The notes: a model not told the origin generated them from the sequence alone. A stretch of DNA of 64,000 nucleotides from Lacisediminihabitans changchengi (GCF_016634425.1 NZ_JAEPES010000001.1:124001-188000); one strand, 5' to 3'. Shown: positions 30,104-39,302, counted from the stretch's first letter. Numbers and translations: made by a program.

Positions 30104-30769
30104 TCAGTACCAGCCCGTGGACTGGCTGTGACCCCAGGCGTTACACGGCGTGCCATAGCGCCCGCTGATATAGCCGAGCCCCCAGGTGATCTGGGTGGCG
30201 GCGCTGGTCTCCCAGTCGGCCCCGGCTGACGCCATCTTCGACCCGGGCAGAGCCTGCGGGATGCCGTACGCGCCACTGGACTGATTGCCCGCTGTGGTGC
30301 TCCAGTGCGACTCTTTGTTCCAGAGCGAGACCAGGCAGGAGAACTCGTCGTCGCCCCAGCCACGCGCTTGAACCATTCCGTAGGCGATCTGCTGAGCCTC
30401 ACCCGCCGGCACCGCAGGACCCGCGGCAGCCTTGCCCTTGGCTGCGACCGGAGGCGCCACCGGAATGATCTTGGCGGTGACGGTGTAGTTGTCGCGCGCG
30501 CCGGGAGCGGACACCGGGCCGATCACGCTCAGGCTCTGAGGCGCCGGATGAGCCGCCGCACCGCCAACCGCGATGGGGTCGGCGTAGGCCGCGGGAGTCT
30601 GCGGCGCGAACACCAAAACGACGACGAATGCGAGAGCGGCGGTGAACGCGAAGATGGGCAATGAGTACTGCATGCGAGTATGCCTCATTTGAGCGGACCG
30701 CCCGCGGGGCCGGGCACCGACTCCGCTAGGGGAGGCTACGGGCGATAAAGAATTCGCTTGCCTACTCAT
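30104..30769 (-). CDS. Secreted lytic transglycosylase (SLT/Rpf-like domain)
   Basis: A 221-aa protein with a signal anchor (YSLPIFAFTAALAFVVVLVF, 35-54), a Pro/Ala-rich linker and a C-terminal lysozyme-fold domain. FSCLVSLWNKESHWSTTAGN carries the catalytic glutamate E153, followed by SSGAYGIPQALPGSKMASAG and the closing TQITWGLGYISGRYGTPCNAW. It cleaves peptidoglycan outside the cell, in growth or resuscitation. Internal Met28 or Met33 would give a more typical short signal peptide, so the true start may be 81-96 bp later. A 9-bp minisatellite follows the stop. Confidence 0.9.
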   Translation of the reverse strand: MSRQANSLSPVASPSGVGARPRGRSAQMRHTRMQYSLPIFAFTAALAFVVVLVFAPQTPAAYADPIAVGGAAAHPAPQSLSVIGPVSAPGARDNYTVTAKIIPVAPPVAAKGKAAAGPAVPAGEAQQIAYGMVQARGWGDDEFSCLVSLWNKESHWSTTAGNQSSGAYGIPQALPGSKMASAGADWETSAATQITWGLGYISGRYGTPCNAWGHSQSTGWY

Positions 30770-30812
30770 CGCCTACCAATTTAGCCCAGATGGCCGCAAA
30801 AGGCCCATCGAG

Positions 30813-31364
30813 TCAGCGCACTGCCAGCATCACCGAGACGACGGAGTCGAGCAACAGGTCCACCTGAGCTTCGCGGTAGCCGCCCTTCTTGGGGCGGAAG
30901 GCCACGGTGCGCACCTCTTCGATGCTCATCGGGCGCCCCTCCTGGAAGTAGCTGGTGAGCCGAGCGGCAAAGGCGTCGACCTGCTTGCGGTCGTACCCCG
31001 TGCTGAGCAGTTTCACCCGATCGAAGCGGTGACCAAGCGGCCGCGCGAGTCGCGCCAGGATCTCCTGCGCGATAGTGCGTGCCTCCGTGTACCAGGCCTG
31101 GTCGCCGCTCTGCTGCACCGCGCGCTCACGCTCACGATTGGCGAAGGCGTCTTCAAGCCGCTCCAGCGCCGCATCCACGTGGGTCGGCGAGTAGCCGCCC
31201 TTCTGCATCGCGAAAGCGATCTGCCGGATGGACTCCGAACTCACCACGACGGGGGCGTTCGGATCGGCGGTGTAGGCCTGGCGGGCATCCTCGAGAAAGT
31301 CTTCGACCTGTTCGATGCTGTAGCCGCGTCGCGACGTTCGGGTGCGGGGAAACGTAGTACTCAC
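30813..31364 (-). CDS. DivIVA-domain protein, short, downstream of cdsA
   Basis: A 183-aa protein starting at GTG 31364 (VSTTFPRTRTSRRGYSIEQV). It contains DivIVA-type repeats: GYSIEQVEDFLEDARQAY, GGYSPTHVDAALERLEDAF, GYDRKQVDAFAARLTSYF and GGYREAQVDLLLDSVVS, four copies of the G-Y-x3-x-V-D pattern. That spacing is seen in the actinobacterial DivIVA-domain repeat proteins (TIGR03544 type). It probably takes part in envelope or division scaffolding. It follows cdsA by 41 bp in the same direction. Confidence 0.85.
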   Translation of the reverse strand: MSTTFPRTRTSRRGYSIEQVEDFLEDARQAYTADPNAPVVVSSESIRQIAFAMQKGGYSPTHVDAALERLEDAFANRERERAVQQSGDQAWYTEARTIAQEILARLARPLGHRFDRVKLLSTGYDRKQVDAFAARLTSYFQEGRPMSIEEVRTVAFRPKKGGYREAQVDLLLDSVVSVMLAVR

Positions 31365-31405
31365 GCGACCATTGTGCCCTACGGCACGGGGAGTCGGCAG
31401 AGCGG

Positions 31406-32416
31406 TCAGTGCGTAGCGAAGATCAGGAACAAGACGTATGCGCCCGCCGCGCTCGGCAGCGTCGAGTCGAGACGATCCAGGAACCCGCCGTGGCCGGGCA
31501 GGAAGGTACTGATGTCTTTGATTCCGAGGTCGCGTTTGATCAGCGACTCGGTGAGATCGCCGATCGTGGCCGTGAAGACCATCACAGCCCCGAACACGAG
31601 GCCGAACCACCACGGCTCGTGCAGCATGAACAGCGACAGCAGGATGCCCGCGATCAGAGCCACGACGACCGAGCCGGCGAACCCCTCCCAGGTCTTCTTC
31701 GGGCTGATCTTCGGCGCCATCTTGTGCTTGCCGAAGAGCAGTCCAGACACATAGGCGCCGGTGTCGATGCCGACCACGATGATGAGGAAGGCGAGAGTCC
31801 ACCACTCCCCGCCGCGCTGCGCGGTGAGCACCACGGTGAAGCTCGCGAGGAAGACCACGTATACCTGCACCAGGGTCGTCGCCCCGAGATCCGCCCAGAA
31901 CGCGCGAACGGTGGTGCGATGACTGGGAAATGCCGACTCGACCAGGCGCCACAGCGCCACGAATACGATGCCGCCGAGCAGCGCTAACCATGCACCGCCC
32001 GCTCCCCCATAGAAGGCCGCGGGAACGATGGCGACGCCCGCCACCACACTTCCGACGCGGGGAACTTTGCGCCCCGCGAAACGTAGCGCGCTGGCGAGCT
32101 CGAACGTGGTGAAGCCGATGAGGAGCGCCGCGAAGACCATGAACAGCGCCTTGACGATCAGCAGGCTGGCAAGCAGACCACCGCCGAGCACCAGACCGAT
32201 CAGGATGGCTACCGGCAAATTGCGGCCGGTGCGTGCCTGGATCTTCTCCTGCGTCGCATCGAACTGGGCGCGGGTCGCGGCGACCTGCACCCTGAAGTCT
32301 TCCTCGAGTCCGTGCGCCATGGCCTCTGCGTCGGCGCGACGGAACGGCCGACGCCGCCTGGGCGCGGTCGGCTGGCCGCCCTCCGAAGGCTGAGCGTCAT
32401 CAGGAGCGCGAGTCAT
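31406..32416 (-). CDS. cdsA: Phosphatidate cytidylyltransferase
   Basis: A 336-aa membrane enzyme that makes CDP-diacylglycerol from phosphatidate and CTP. The C-terminal signature SLIKRDLGIKDISTFLPGHG with GFLDRLDS is diagnostic. A basic, hydrophilic N-terminus of about 75 residues precedes some eight helices. The start overlaps the frr stop by one base, which places it in the rpsB-tsf-pyrH-frr-cdsA block conserved in bacteria. Confidence 0.96.
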   Translation of the reverse strand: MTRAPDDAQPSEGGQPTAPRRRRPFRRADAEAMAHGLEEDFRVQVAATRAQFDATQEKIQARTGRNLPVAILIGLVLGGGLLASLLIVKALFMVFAALLIGFTTFELASALRFAGRKVPRVGSVVAGVAIVPAAFYGGAGGAWLALLGGIVFVALWRLVESAFPSHRTTVRAFWADLGATTLVQVYVVFLASFTVVLTAQRGGEWWTLAFLIIVVGIDTGAYVSGLLFGKHKMAPKISPKKTWEGFAGSVVVALIAGILLSLFMLHEPWWFGLVFGAVMVFTATIGDLTESLIKRDLGIKDISTFLPGHGGFLDRLDSTLPSAAGAYVLFLIFATH

Positions 32417-32970
32417 CAGACCTCGAGAAGCTCGGCTTCTTTTTTCTTCAGTGCGTCATCGATCGCGTCGATGTTGGCCTTGGTGACCGCCTCGAGCTCC
32501 TTCTCGCCGCGAGCGATCTCGTCTTCGCCGACCTCTTTCTTGAGGCCGTCGAGGTCGTCTTTCGCGCTGCGACGGATGTTGCGGATCGACACCTTGGCGT
32601 CCTCGCCCTTGCCGCGCACGATCTTCACGAACTCGCGGCGACGCTCTTCGGTGAGCTCGGGCAGTGTCACACGGATGATCGTGCCGTCGTTGCCCACGTT
32701 GGCACCCAGGTTCGGTGCGTTGGTGATCGCGCGCTCGATCTCTTTCAACGCACCCTTGTCATACGGCGTGACAAGCAGGGTGCGCGCCTCGGGGTTGTTC
32801 ATTCCCGCGAGCTGGCCGAGCGGAGTCGGCGTTCCGTAGTAGTCCACCAGGATCTTCTGAAATAGCGCCGGGTTTGCACGCCCGGTGCGGACGTTGCTGA
32901 AATCGTCTTTCGCCGCCTCGACGGACTTGTGCATCTTGTCTTTGGCTTCTGCCAGGACTTCAGGGATCAC
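32416..32970 (-). CDS. frr: Ribosome recycling factor
   Basis: A 184-aa protein of standard length. It starts [20 protein letters not shown] and carries [23 protein letters not shown] and [18 protein letters not shown], the three-helix and hinge motifs of RRF. With EF-G it splits post-termination ribosomes. It lies 109 bp after pyrH and overlaps cdsA by one base. Confidence 0.97.
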   Translation of the reverse strand: MIPEVLAEAKDKMHKSVEAAKDDFSNVRTGRANPALFQKILVDYYGTPTPLGQLAGMNNPEARTLLVTPYDKGALKEIERAITNAPNLGANVGNDGTIIRVTLPELTEERRREFVKIVRGKGEDAKVSIRNIRRSAKDDLDGLKKEVGEDEIARGEKELEAVTKANIDAIDDALKKKEAELLEV

Positions 32971-33079
32971 GGTGTTGCTCCTTCGAGGGCGGTCTGTCGA
33001 GAGTTTATCGGGCTAGGAACTGGCTGCGGTGACGCCGGGCCGCTGTGGCTGGCTGACTGGCGGGCCGGCTGCTGCTGAG

Positions 33080-33793
33080 CTAGTTGTTGACGAGTGTGCC
33101 GATGCGATCGCCCGCGATCGCTTTCGTCAGGTTGCCGGCCGGGGACATCCCGAACACGACCATGGGCATCTTGTTGTCCATGCACAGGCTGAAGGCGGTC
33201 GAGTCGACGACCTTCAGGCCCTGAACGAGAGCCTCCTGATAGGTGATCTCGTCGATCTTCTTGGCGTCGGCGTTGTGTCGCGGATCGGCGTCGTACACGC
33301 CGTCGACACCGTTCTTGGCCACCAGCACCACGTCGGCACTGATCTCCAGCGCACGCTGTGCAGCGACGGTGTCGGTGGAGAAGTACGGCAAGCCGGCGCC
33401 GGCACCGAAGATGACGACGCGCCCCTTCTCGAGGTGGCGCTCCGCGCGGCGCGGGATGTACGGCTCGGCGACCTGGGTCATCGAGATGGCGGACTGCACG
33501 CGGGTCGCGGCTCCCGCCTGCTCCAGGAAGTCCTGCAGGGCGAGGGCGTTCATGACGGTGCCCAGCATGCCCATGTAGTCCGCACGGCCACGGTCCATTC
33601 CGCGCTGGCTGAGCTCGGCACCTCGGAAGAAGTTGCCACCTCCGACGACGATGGCGATCTCGACATCCTGAGCCGCCGCAGCGATCTCTTTGGCGAGCTC
33701 ACTCACCACGTCGGGATTGACGCCGAGCGAGCCTCCGCCGAATGCCTCGCCGGAGAGTTTGAGGAGAACCCGTCTCTTGTGCGCGTCGGTCAT
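33080..33793 (-). CDS. pyrH: UMP kinase
   Basis: A 237-aa amino-acid-kinase-fold enzyme that phosphorylates UMP to [17 protein letters not shown] at the N-terminus, [21 protein letters not shown] and [20 protein letters not shown] are the bacterial PyrH motifs. It is hexameric and usually regulated by GTP and UTP. A GGAG-type site (GAAGGAGAAAGC) precedes the ATG. A hairpin lies between it and tsf. Confidence 0.97.
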   Translation of the reverse strand: MTDAHKRRVLLKLSGEAFGGGSLGVNPDVVSELAKEIAAAAQDVEIAIVVGGGNFFRGAELSQRGMDRGRADYMGMLGTVMNALALQDFLEQAGAATRVQSAISMTQVAEPYIPRRAERHLEKGRVVIFGAGAGLPYFSTDTVAAQRALEISADVVLVAKNGVDGVYDADPRHNADAKKIDEITYQEALVQGLKVVDSTAFSLCMDNKMPMVVFGMSPAGNLTKAIAGDRIGTLVNN

Positions 33794-33858
33794 GCTTTCT
33801 CCTTCAATCGGTGTGCGGTATCCAGGCTACCGGTCGTAAACCGTGCGCCTGGCATGGG

Positions 33859-33893
33859 AATGGGCCCGGCCGCGTGCGCGGTCCGAGCCCATT
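33859..33893 (-). terminator. Hairpin between tsf and pyrH
   Basis: AATGGGC (33859-33865) pairs with GCCCATT (33887-33893), and the inner GGCCGCG/CGCGGTCC-like segments add more pairs. It lies 24 bp after the tsf stop on the minus strand. No T-run follows, so it may attenuate rather than fully stop transcription into pyrH. Confidence 0.5.
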
Positions 33894-33916
33894 TCCGGGG
33901 TGCTGCTAGATGGTAA

Positions 33917-34744
33917 TTACGCGCCGACCTTGAAACGTGCGAAGTCGGTGACGGTGAGGCCGGCATCCTTCAGCACGGTTGCGACGGACTGCTTGTTGTC
34001 GCGTGCGTAGTCCTGCTCGGTGAGCACGACCTGCTTGAAGAAGGCACCAACGCGTCCCTCGATGATCTTCGGCAGGGCGGCCTCGGGCTTGCCCTCGCCG
34101 CGGCTGATCTCCTCGACGATGCGACGCTCGTTCTCGACGTCGGCCGCGGGGACCTGGTCGCGGGTGAGGTACTGCGGGTCGGCGAACGAGATGTGCTGCG
34201 CGATGCTACGAGCGGTCTCCGCGTCGTCACCGGTGTAGCCCACGACCACGCCGACCTGCGGCGGCAGGTCTTTGTTGGTCTTGTGCAGGTAGACGGCGAA
34301 GTGCTCGCCGGTCACCAGCGCGACGCGACGAAGCTCGATCTTCTCACCGAGGATCGCTGCCTCGTCGCTGATGAGCTCGGCGACGGTCTTCGACCCGGCG
34401 GTGGCCGCAAGGGCTTCCTCGACGGTTGCGGCGCCAGCTGCGGCGACCGCATCCAGCACCTGGTCGCCGAGCGTGACGAACTTCGCGCTCTTGGCGACAA
34501 AGTCGGTCTCGCAGGCCAGCTCGATGAGCGTGGTCGTCGAGCCGTTGTCCTTTGCCGCGATCAGGCCCTCGCTGGTGGAGCGGTCGGAGCGCTTTGCATT
34601 GCTCTTCGCGCCGCGCAGACGGAGCAGCTCGGTGGCCTTCTCGAGGTCACCGCCCGCTTCGACGAGAGCGTTCTTGGTCTCGACCATGCCGGTGCCGAGG
34701 CGCTCGCGCAGGGTCTTGAGGTCGTCCAGGCTGAAATCTGCCAT
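33917..34744 (-). CDS. tsf: Elongation factor Ts
   Basis: A 275-aa guanine-exchange factor for EF-Tu. It opens with MADFSLDDLKTLRERLGTGM, then the family segment LIELACETDFVAKSAKF and the repeat domains. Length is typical. The ATG at 34744 is chosen because the N-terminal UBA-like domain starts there; a longer open frame upstream has no family sequence. It follows rpsB by 49 bp. Confidence 0.97.
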   Translation of the reverse strand: MADFSLDDLKTLRERLGTGMVETKNALVEAGGDLEKATELLRLRGAKSNAKRSDRSTSEGLIAAKDNGSTTTLIELACETDFVAKSAKFVTLGDQVLDAVAAAGAATVEEALAATAGSKTVAELISDEAAILGEKIELRRVALVTGEHFAVYLHKTNKDLPPQVGVVVGYTGDDAETARSIAQHISFADPQYLTRDQVPAADVENERRIVEEISRGEGKPEAALPKIIEGRVGAFFKQVVLTEQDYARDNKQSVATVLKDAGLTVTDFARFKVGA

Positions 34745-34793
34745 GGCTGGTTCCTTTGCTACTAGAAAAGAGGAGCTGTGCTGACGAGGGAAA

Positions 34794-35846
34794 CTACTTG
34801 GCGGACGGCTTGGCGGCCGCGGCCTTCTCGGCCGGGGTCTCCTTCTCGGCGGGAGTCGCCTCGGCCTCGAGACGGGCCTCGGCCTCGTCGTCGGTCTCGG
34901 TCTTCGGGGTGACGACCAGGTCGGCATCCGCGATGGCGGCGAGATCGGCGGCTGCAACGGCATCCGCGTCGTTCTCCTCGACCGGGACCTCGGCAGCAAT
35001 GACGGCCTCGACCGCAGCGGTGTCGGGGGTGGTCGACCCGACGAGACCGTCGACGGCCTCGATGGCCTCAGCCTCGGTGGACGGGGTCTCGGATGCCGCG
35101 AGCAGCTCCGCTTCCCATGCGGCGAGGGGCTCGAGAACGACGCCCTCCTCCGGCTTCTGGTGGCGCTGGATCAGACCCTCGGCAGCGGCATCCGCGATGA
35201 TGCGGGTGAGCAGACCGACGGAGCGGATGGCGTCGTCGTTACCCGGGATCGGGTACTGGACCTCGTCGGGGTCGCAGTTGGTGTCGAGGATCGCGATGAC
35301 CGGGATACCGAGCTTGTGCGCCTCGTCGATGGCGAGGTGCTCCTTCTTGGTGTCGACGATCCAGATCGCGGACGGGGTCTTGGTGAGGTTGCGGATACCA
35401 CCGAGCGAACGCTGCAGCTTGATCAGCTCGCGGCGCTGGATGAGCAGCTCCTTCTTGGTGTAGCCACGCGTGGTGTCGTCGAAGTCGATTTCTTCGAGTT
35501 CCTTCATGCGGGCCAGACGCTTGGAGACCGTCTGGAAATTGGTGAGGAGGCCACCGAGCCAGCGCTGGTTGACGAACGGCTGGCCGACGCGCTGCGCCTG
35601 CTCTGCGATCGAACCCTGGGCCTGCTTCTTGGTACCGACGAAGAGGATGGTTCCACCGTGCGCGACGGTGTCCTTGACGTAGTCGTAGGTCTTGTCGATG
35701 TACGACAGCGACTGCTGCAGGTCGATGATGTGGCTGCCCGAGCGCTCGGTCAGAATGAAGCGCTTCATCTTCGGGTTCCAGCGACGGGTCTGGTGTCCGA
35801 AGTGGACGCCGCTGTCGAGCAGCTGGCGGATGGTGACGACGGCCAT
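34794..35846 (-). CDS. rpsB: 30S ribosomal protein S2 with long acidic C-terminal extension
   Basis: A 350-aa S2. The first 245 residues are the ordinary protein ([59 protein letters not shown]). The last 100 or so residues are an Ala/Glu/Asp/Val-rich tail ([20 protein letters not shown] onward, ending [14 protein letters not shown]) absent from E. coli S2 (about 240 aa). Such tails occur in related Actinobacteria. It is the first gene of the rpsB-tsf-pyrH-frr-cdsA block. Confidence 0.97.
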   Translation of the reverse strand: MAVVTIRQLLDSGVHFGHQTRRWNPKMKRFILTERSGSHIIDLQQSLSYIDKTYDYVKDTVAHGGTILFVGTKKQAQGSIAEQAQRVGQPFVNQRWLGGLLTNFQTVSKRLARMKELEEIDFDDTTRGYTKKELLIQRRELIKLQRSLGGIRNLTKTPSAIWIVDTKKEHLAIDEAHKLGIPVIAILDTNCDPDEVQYPIPGNDDAIRSVGLLTRIIADAAAEGLIQRHQKPEEGVVLEPLAAWEAELLAASETPSTEAEAIEAVDGLVGSTTPDTAAVEAVIAAEVPVEENDADAVAAADLAAIADADLVVTPKTETDDEAEARLEAEATPAEKETPAEKAAAAKPSAK

Positions 35847-36172
35847 GGCCGATTCCTATTCCGCGCGCACGGCGACGCCTGTGCACGCTTATCTCAGTTG
35901 ACTCCGCGGACCGGGTGGCCGCGAACCTGGTGCCCGGCGCTCACCCGCTCGGCACTCGCTCATCGTTTCGACGAGCGTGATGGAGACTGGTGGGTGATGT
36001 GCCACGGTCGGGATCGACCGCAGATGGGCACGCGTAGTCACCTCGCGTGATGCGGGGTGCTCCGAAAAGTGTAGCACCGGGTCTCGTCCTCCACCGCCCG
36101 CATCCCTGGTCACGTCTGCACAGATCGCTGCTTCGACGCCACCGACCATCGTCGTCAGCGCATCCTCGATCT
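35847..36172. promoter_or_regulatory. Divergent region upstream of rpsB and the M23 gene, 326 bp
   Basis: It should contain the rpsB promoter and leader and the promoter of the plus-strand M23 gene. I see no clear ribosomal-protein binding structure or -35/-10 pair. The M23 frame stays open back to 36047, but that extension (MMRGAPKSVAPGLVLHRPH) is Arg/His/Pro-rich and not signal-like. I therefore treat it as non-coding. Confidence 0.35.
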
Positions 36173-36805
36173 ATGTCGTCCCCGTCCGCCGCCGCCCGAC
36201 CGATCCGGCTTGTCGGTTGGGTGATCCTGTCTGCTGTCGTGCTCGCCACGGTGGTGCTGGTCTCCCCCGGCTACCCCGCGCGTGCCGTCTCGCCTGAGAC
36301 CGCGACGCCGACAGTGGATGCGAGGGCGGGGACGACAGCCCGCGTCACGTCGGCCAGGTGGAGCTGGCCGATCCCGGCACCGCATCCGGTGGTCCGTCCG
36401 TTCGTGGCGCCGGCAACCTCGTACGGGGCCGGACATCGCGGCATCGACGTGGGTGCGGCATCCGAGACGACCGTGCTGGCGCCGGCTGACGGGGTCGTCT
36501 TCTTCTCGGGAGTGGTCGTAGATCGCCCCGTGCTGTCCATCACGCACGACGGCGGACTCGTGTCGAGCTACGAACCGGTGGCGTCGACGCTTCCTGCTGG
36601 AACGGCCGTGACGCGGGGATCCGAGGTGGGAACCCTTCTACCCGGCCACTGCGCCGAGACCTGCCTGCACATCGGGGTGCGGCTGCACGGGGAGTATGTC
36701 TCGCCGCTCAACTATCTCGGCGGGGTTCCTCGCGCGGTGCTGCTGCCCACCCGGGCGACTCCGCCGGCTTCTCGCCTATCGTTGTCTGATGCCCAGCCGC
36801 CGTGA
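36173..36805 (+). CDS. Exported M23 (LytM-type) peptidase-fold protein, possibly degenerate
   Basis: A 210-aa protein with a signal anchor (RLVGWVILSAVVLATVVLV, 12-30) and a LytM domain. The zinc ligands H88 and D92 are seen in GAGHRGIDVG, but the usual HxH is CLHIGVR: C164 replaces the first His and H166 remains. So it may be a non-catalytic regulator of cell-wall hydrolases, or belong to the actinobacterial subgroup with CLHWG-type motifs. It is divergent from rpsB, and its 3' end overlaps the next gene by 17 bases. Confidence 0.8.
   Translation: MSSPSAAARPIRLVGWVILSAVVLATVVLVSPGYPARAVSPETATPTVDARAGTTARVTSARWSWPIPAPHPVVRPFVAPATSYGAGHRGIDVGAASETTVLAPADGVVFFSGVVVDRPVLSITHDGGLVSSYEPVASTLPAGTAVTRGSEVGTLLPGHCAETCLHIGVRLHGEYVSPLNYLGGVPRAVLLPTRATPPASRLSLSDAQPP
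36777..36788 (+). promoter_or_regulatory. Candidate leaderless promoter -10 of the 118-aa gene
   Basis: TATCGT (36777-36782), then six bases, then ATG at 36789. It lies inside the end of the M23 gene. Confidence 0.4.
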
Positions 36806-37145
36806 AGTAGCCCAACGCCTCGATGTCCCGCTCGAGATGGTGCAGCGGCACGGTATTCCGCCGCGACTCAGCGAGGCGGAATTCGTCGAGCTCGACACGA
36901 ATCCGCCGGCCTGGCTGCAGCAGTCCCGGGCGAACCGCACCTCGAAGCGTCCGGTGTGGGTGACACTCAGGTGTGACATCTGCGGGTTTCAGGAGCAGGC
37001 CAGGCCGAAGAAGTGGTGGCCGCAATTCACCTACCTCAGCTGCTCGCACCATGACATCTGGGAGCTGCCAGAACCGGCCGCCGGGCTGGCTCGCGAGGAG
37101 ATCGATGGGGTCGGGAGCACGTTCGTCGGGGTCGTCGACCGCTAG
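36789..37145 (+). CDS. Conserved-looking small protein of unknown function
   Basis: A 118-aa protein starting MPSRREVAQRLDVPLEMVQR. It has a short helix-turn-helix-like opening followed by a Trp-rich domain with CDICGF and LSCSHHDIW, which could form a zinc site (two CxxC-like cysteines plus Cys/His). I do not recognise the family. The start overlaps the M23 gene by 17 bases, and a TATCGT-N6-ATG arrangement suggests its own leaderless transcript. It is convergent with xerC, with 11 bp between the stops. Confidence 0.7.
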   Translation: MPSRREVAQRLDVPLEMVQRHGIPPRLSEAEFVELDTNPPAWLQQSRANRTSKRPVWVTLRCDICGFQEQARPKKWWPQFTYLSCSHHDIWELPEPAAGLAREEIDGVGSTFVGVVDR

Positions 37146-37156
37146 TAGCACGGCAG

Positions 37157-38086
37157 TCAGGCGCGCGGGTGCGCTCGGCCATAACTCTCTTTGAGGCGCT
37201 CTGCCGACACGTGGGTGTAGATCTGCGTGGTGCCGAGGCTGGCATGGCCGAGCATCTCCTGCACGGCGCGGAGGTCTGCGCCCCCGTCGAGCAGATGTGT
37301 AGCGGCCGTGTGGCGCAAGGTGTGTGGGCCCGATGATCCCGAGCCCGGCAAGCCCTCGAGCAGACGCGCCACCAGAGAGTAGACCGAGCGCGTACCGACC
37401 CGCGCGCCGCGGGCACCGAGAAAGAGGGCGGATGTCGTCGGCGATCCCTGCGCGAGCAGTTCCCTGCGCCCGCGGGTGAGATAGTCCGCGACAGCGTTCT
37501 TCGCCGGAACACCGAACGGCACGACCCGCTCCTTGGACCCCTTGCCGAGCACTCGAACGGTCAGTCGATCCAGGTCGATGTCTCCGAGGTCGAGACCGGT
37601 CACCTCGCTGACGCGCAGCGCGGAAGCGTAGAGCAACTCGACGATCGCCAGGTTCCGGAGCGCGAGGGGGTCGCCCTCGGCGGCGAGGAGCACGAGCGCG
37701 TCGAGCATGGAGTCCATCTGGGTGCGGGTGAGCACGCGCGGGAGGCGATGGTCGGTCTTCGGTGAGGTGAGGCGAGCGCCAACATCCTTCGCTACTGCGC
37801 CATCGCGGAACAGCCAGGCGGTGAGTCCCCGAGCCGAGGCGGACCGGCGCGCCAAGGTCGGCTTCGCCAGTCCCGCCTGGGAGCCCTGCCAGAGCCAGTC
37901 CCTCAGGAGTTCCAGGTCGAGGTCGTCGGTGTCGCGGATCCCCCGCTCGGCGGCGAACACACTGAGCTGCTCGAGGTCGGAGCGATAGGCGCGCACCGTG
38001 TGGGCGCTGAAACCACGCTCCACAGCGAGATGGGCGGCATAGTCATCGACGGCGCGTTCGAGGTGCACTGCTCCATGCTCTCGCAC
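37157..38086 (-). CDS. xerC: Tyrosine recombinase XerC
   Basis: A 309-aa site-specific recombinase for resolving chromosome dimers at dif. The N-terminal SAM-like domain (DDYAAHLAVERGFSAHTVRAY) is followed by the catalytic domain with ALRVSEVTGLDLGDID (first Arg), GKGSKERVVPFG (Lys), HTLRHTAATHLLDGGAD (His and Arg) and GHASLGTTQIYTHV (His and the nucleophile Tyr). All residues of the RKHRHY set are present. It lies downstream of dprA, as in many Actinobacteria, with a phosphodiesterase gene between. Confidence 0.94.
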   Translation of the reverse strand: MREHGAVHLERAVDDYAAHLAVERGFSAHTVRAYRSDLEQLSVFAAERGIRDTDDLDLELLRDWLWQGSQAGLAKPTLARRSASARGLTAWLFRDGAVAKDVGARLTSPKTDHRLPRVLTRTQMDSMLDALVLLAAEGDPLALRNLAIVELLYASALRVSEVTGLDLGDIDLDRLTVRVLGKGSKERVVPFGVPAKNAVADYLTRGRRELLAQGSPTTSALFLGARGARVGTRSVYSLVARLLEGLPGSGSSGPHTLRHTAATHLLDGGADLRAVQEMLGHASLGTTQIYTHVSAERLKESYGRAHPRA

Positions 38087-38104
38087 GGGGCTAGGGGTGC
38101 GGGG

Positions 38105-39112
38105 CTACGACGCGGGCCCGGTCGCAGATGCAGGCTCGTTCGGGGACGCGGCCCCGATCGGGGACGTGGGCTCCGAGGCCTCGCGCTCGGCGACGCTGAA
38201 GGCCGAGCTCTTGCTCGAGAACGCCTCTAGGCGTTCTTCGGGGCTCATCGCGGCGATCGCATCGAGGAAGACACCGCTGAAGCCGCTCACCTGGGTGAAC
38301 CGCTCGATCGGCACCACGGAGTGGACGATCTGGTCGTCGTACACGTGCACAAGATTGAAAGCCTGGGCGCCGTCGACACCGGAGAGTCCGTCGCCGGGCT
38401 CTGCGACATCCATCGTGTAACACGTGGCGGCGGCGACCGAGACGGGCACTCCGGCGAAGACGCTGTGCGTCGTGTAGTGAAGGTGACCGCCGAGGATGCC
38501 GCGCACGTCCGTTCCGCGGATCACGTCTGCCAGGCGGCTCTGGTCTTTCAGCTCGATGAGTGCCATCAGGTCGATCGGGGTGGGAATCGGCGGGTGGTGC
38601 AGCGCGAGTATGGTGCCGTGCGGGGCCGGCTCGGAGAGTACGTCGCGCAGCCAGTCGAGCTGGGCATCCGTGATCTCGCCGTGGTGGTACCCCGGAACGG
38701 TGCTGTCGATCGCGATGATGCGGAGACCGTCGATGTCGTAGACACGGTCTTGCGGAGCATCCGTCTGGTCTTCTTCGGCGAGTGGCTCGTCAAGCAGCTC
38801 GATGGAGAAACGGAAACGCTCGTCGTGGTTTCCCATCACCCAGATGACCTGTGCGCCCATGCGAGCCGCGGCTGGTTCGACGATGGACCGCAGGCTGCGA
38901 TAGGCGTCGGGTTCGGCGAGGTCGGCGAGGTCCCCGGTGAAGACGATGGCCCGCGGGTTGGTCTTCGAGCGCTCCAGTTGCTCGATCGCCTTGATCAGAT
39001 TCTCCCGCGACGGGATCTTTCCGTACAACGGGCGGTCGCCCCCGAGGAAGTGCGTGTCGCTGATGTGGGCGATCACGTGAGCGGGCTCGGGATACTGTCC
39101 GAATTGGGTCAC
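38105..39112 (-). CDS. Metallophosphoesterase, CpdA-like 3',5'-cyclic nucleotide phosphodiesterase
   Basis: A 335-aa calcineurin-like enzyme with all five metal motifs: AHISDTHFLG, FTGDLADLAEP, VMGNHDERF, ALHHPPIP and GGHLHYTTHS. The arrangement and length match the CpdA/Rv0805 group, which hydrolyses cAMP and related nucleotides. Cyclic-nucleotide activity is an inference; such enzymes also act on other phosphodiesters. The last 40 residues are Ser/Ala/Pro-rich and probably disordered. It stands between dprA and xerC. Confidence 0.85.
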   Translation of the reverse strand: MTQFGQYPEPAHVIAHISDTHFLGGDRPLYGKIPSRENLIKAIEQLERSKTNPRAIVFTGDLADLAEPDAYRSLRSIVEPAAARMGAQVIWVMGNHDERFRFSIELLDEPLAEEDQTDAPQDRVYDIDGLRIIAIDSTVPGYHHGEITDAQLDWLRDVLSEPAPHGTILALHHPPIPTPIDLMALIELKDQSRLADVIRGTDVRGILGGHLHYTTHSVFAGVPVSVAAATCYTMDVAEPGDGLSGVDGAQAFNLVHVYDDQIVHSVVPIERFTQVSGFSGVFLDAIAAMSPEERLEAFSSKSSAFSVAEREASEPTSPIGAASPNEPASATGPAS

Positions 39113-39200
39113 GCCCCAACACTAAGACCGGGGCACCGACATCCTTGCCCGGGACGGCGAGAGCCACAACGGCACAGCAGAGTCGTTGCCCACTGTTCAT

Positions 39201-39302
39201 GTGGCGTTCGTGATTCACGTGGCGTTCTCGATTTACGTGGCGTTCTCGATTCACGTGGCGTTCTTGATTCACGTGGCGTTCTTGATTCACGTGGCGTTCT
39301 TG
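39201..39302. repeat. 18-bp tandem repeat, 5.7 units, at the 3' end of dprA
   Basis: Units of GTGGCGTTCTTGATTCAC on the plus strand, with changes such as TC for TT in some copies. The dprA stop codon is inside the unit at the right-hand end, so the repeat starts with the last codons of dprA (KNAT-stop) and runs downstream of it. Confidence 0.95.

Noticed and set aside
31365-31991. 392-codon version of the DivIVA-domain protein
   Set aside because: The extra part is antiparallel-frame noise inside cdsA; the DivIVA repeats begin after 31364.
34745-34999. Longer N-terminus for tsf
   Set aside because: It overlaps rpsB and reads Arg/Pro-rich; EF-Ts begins at MADFSLDDL.
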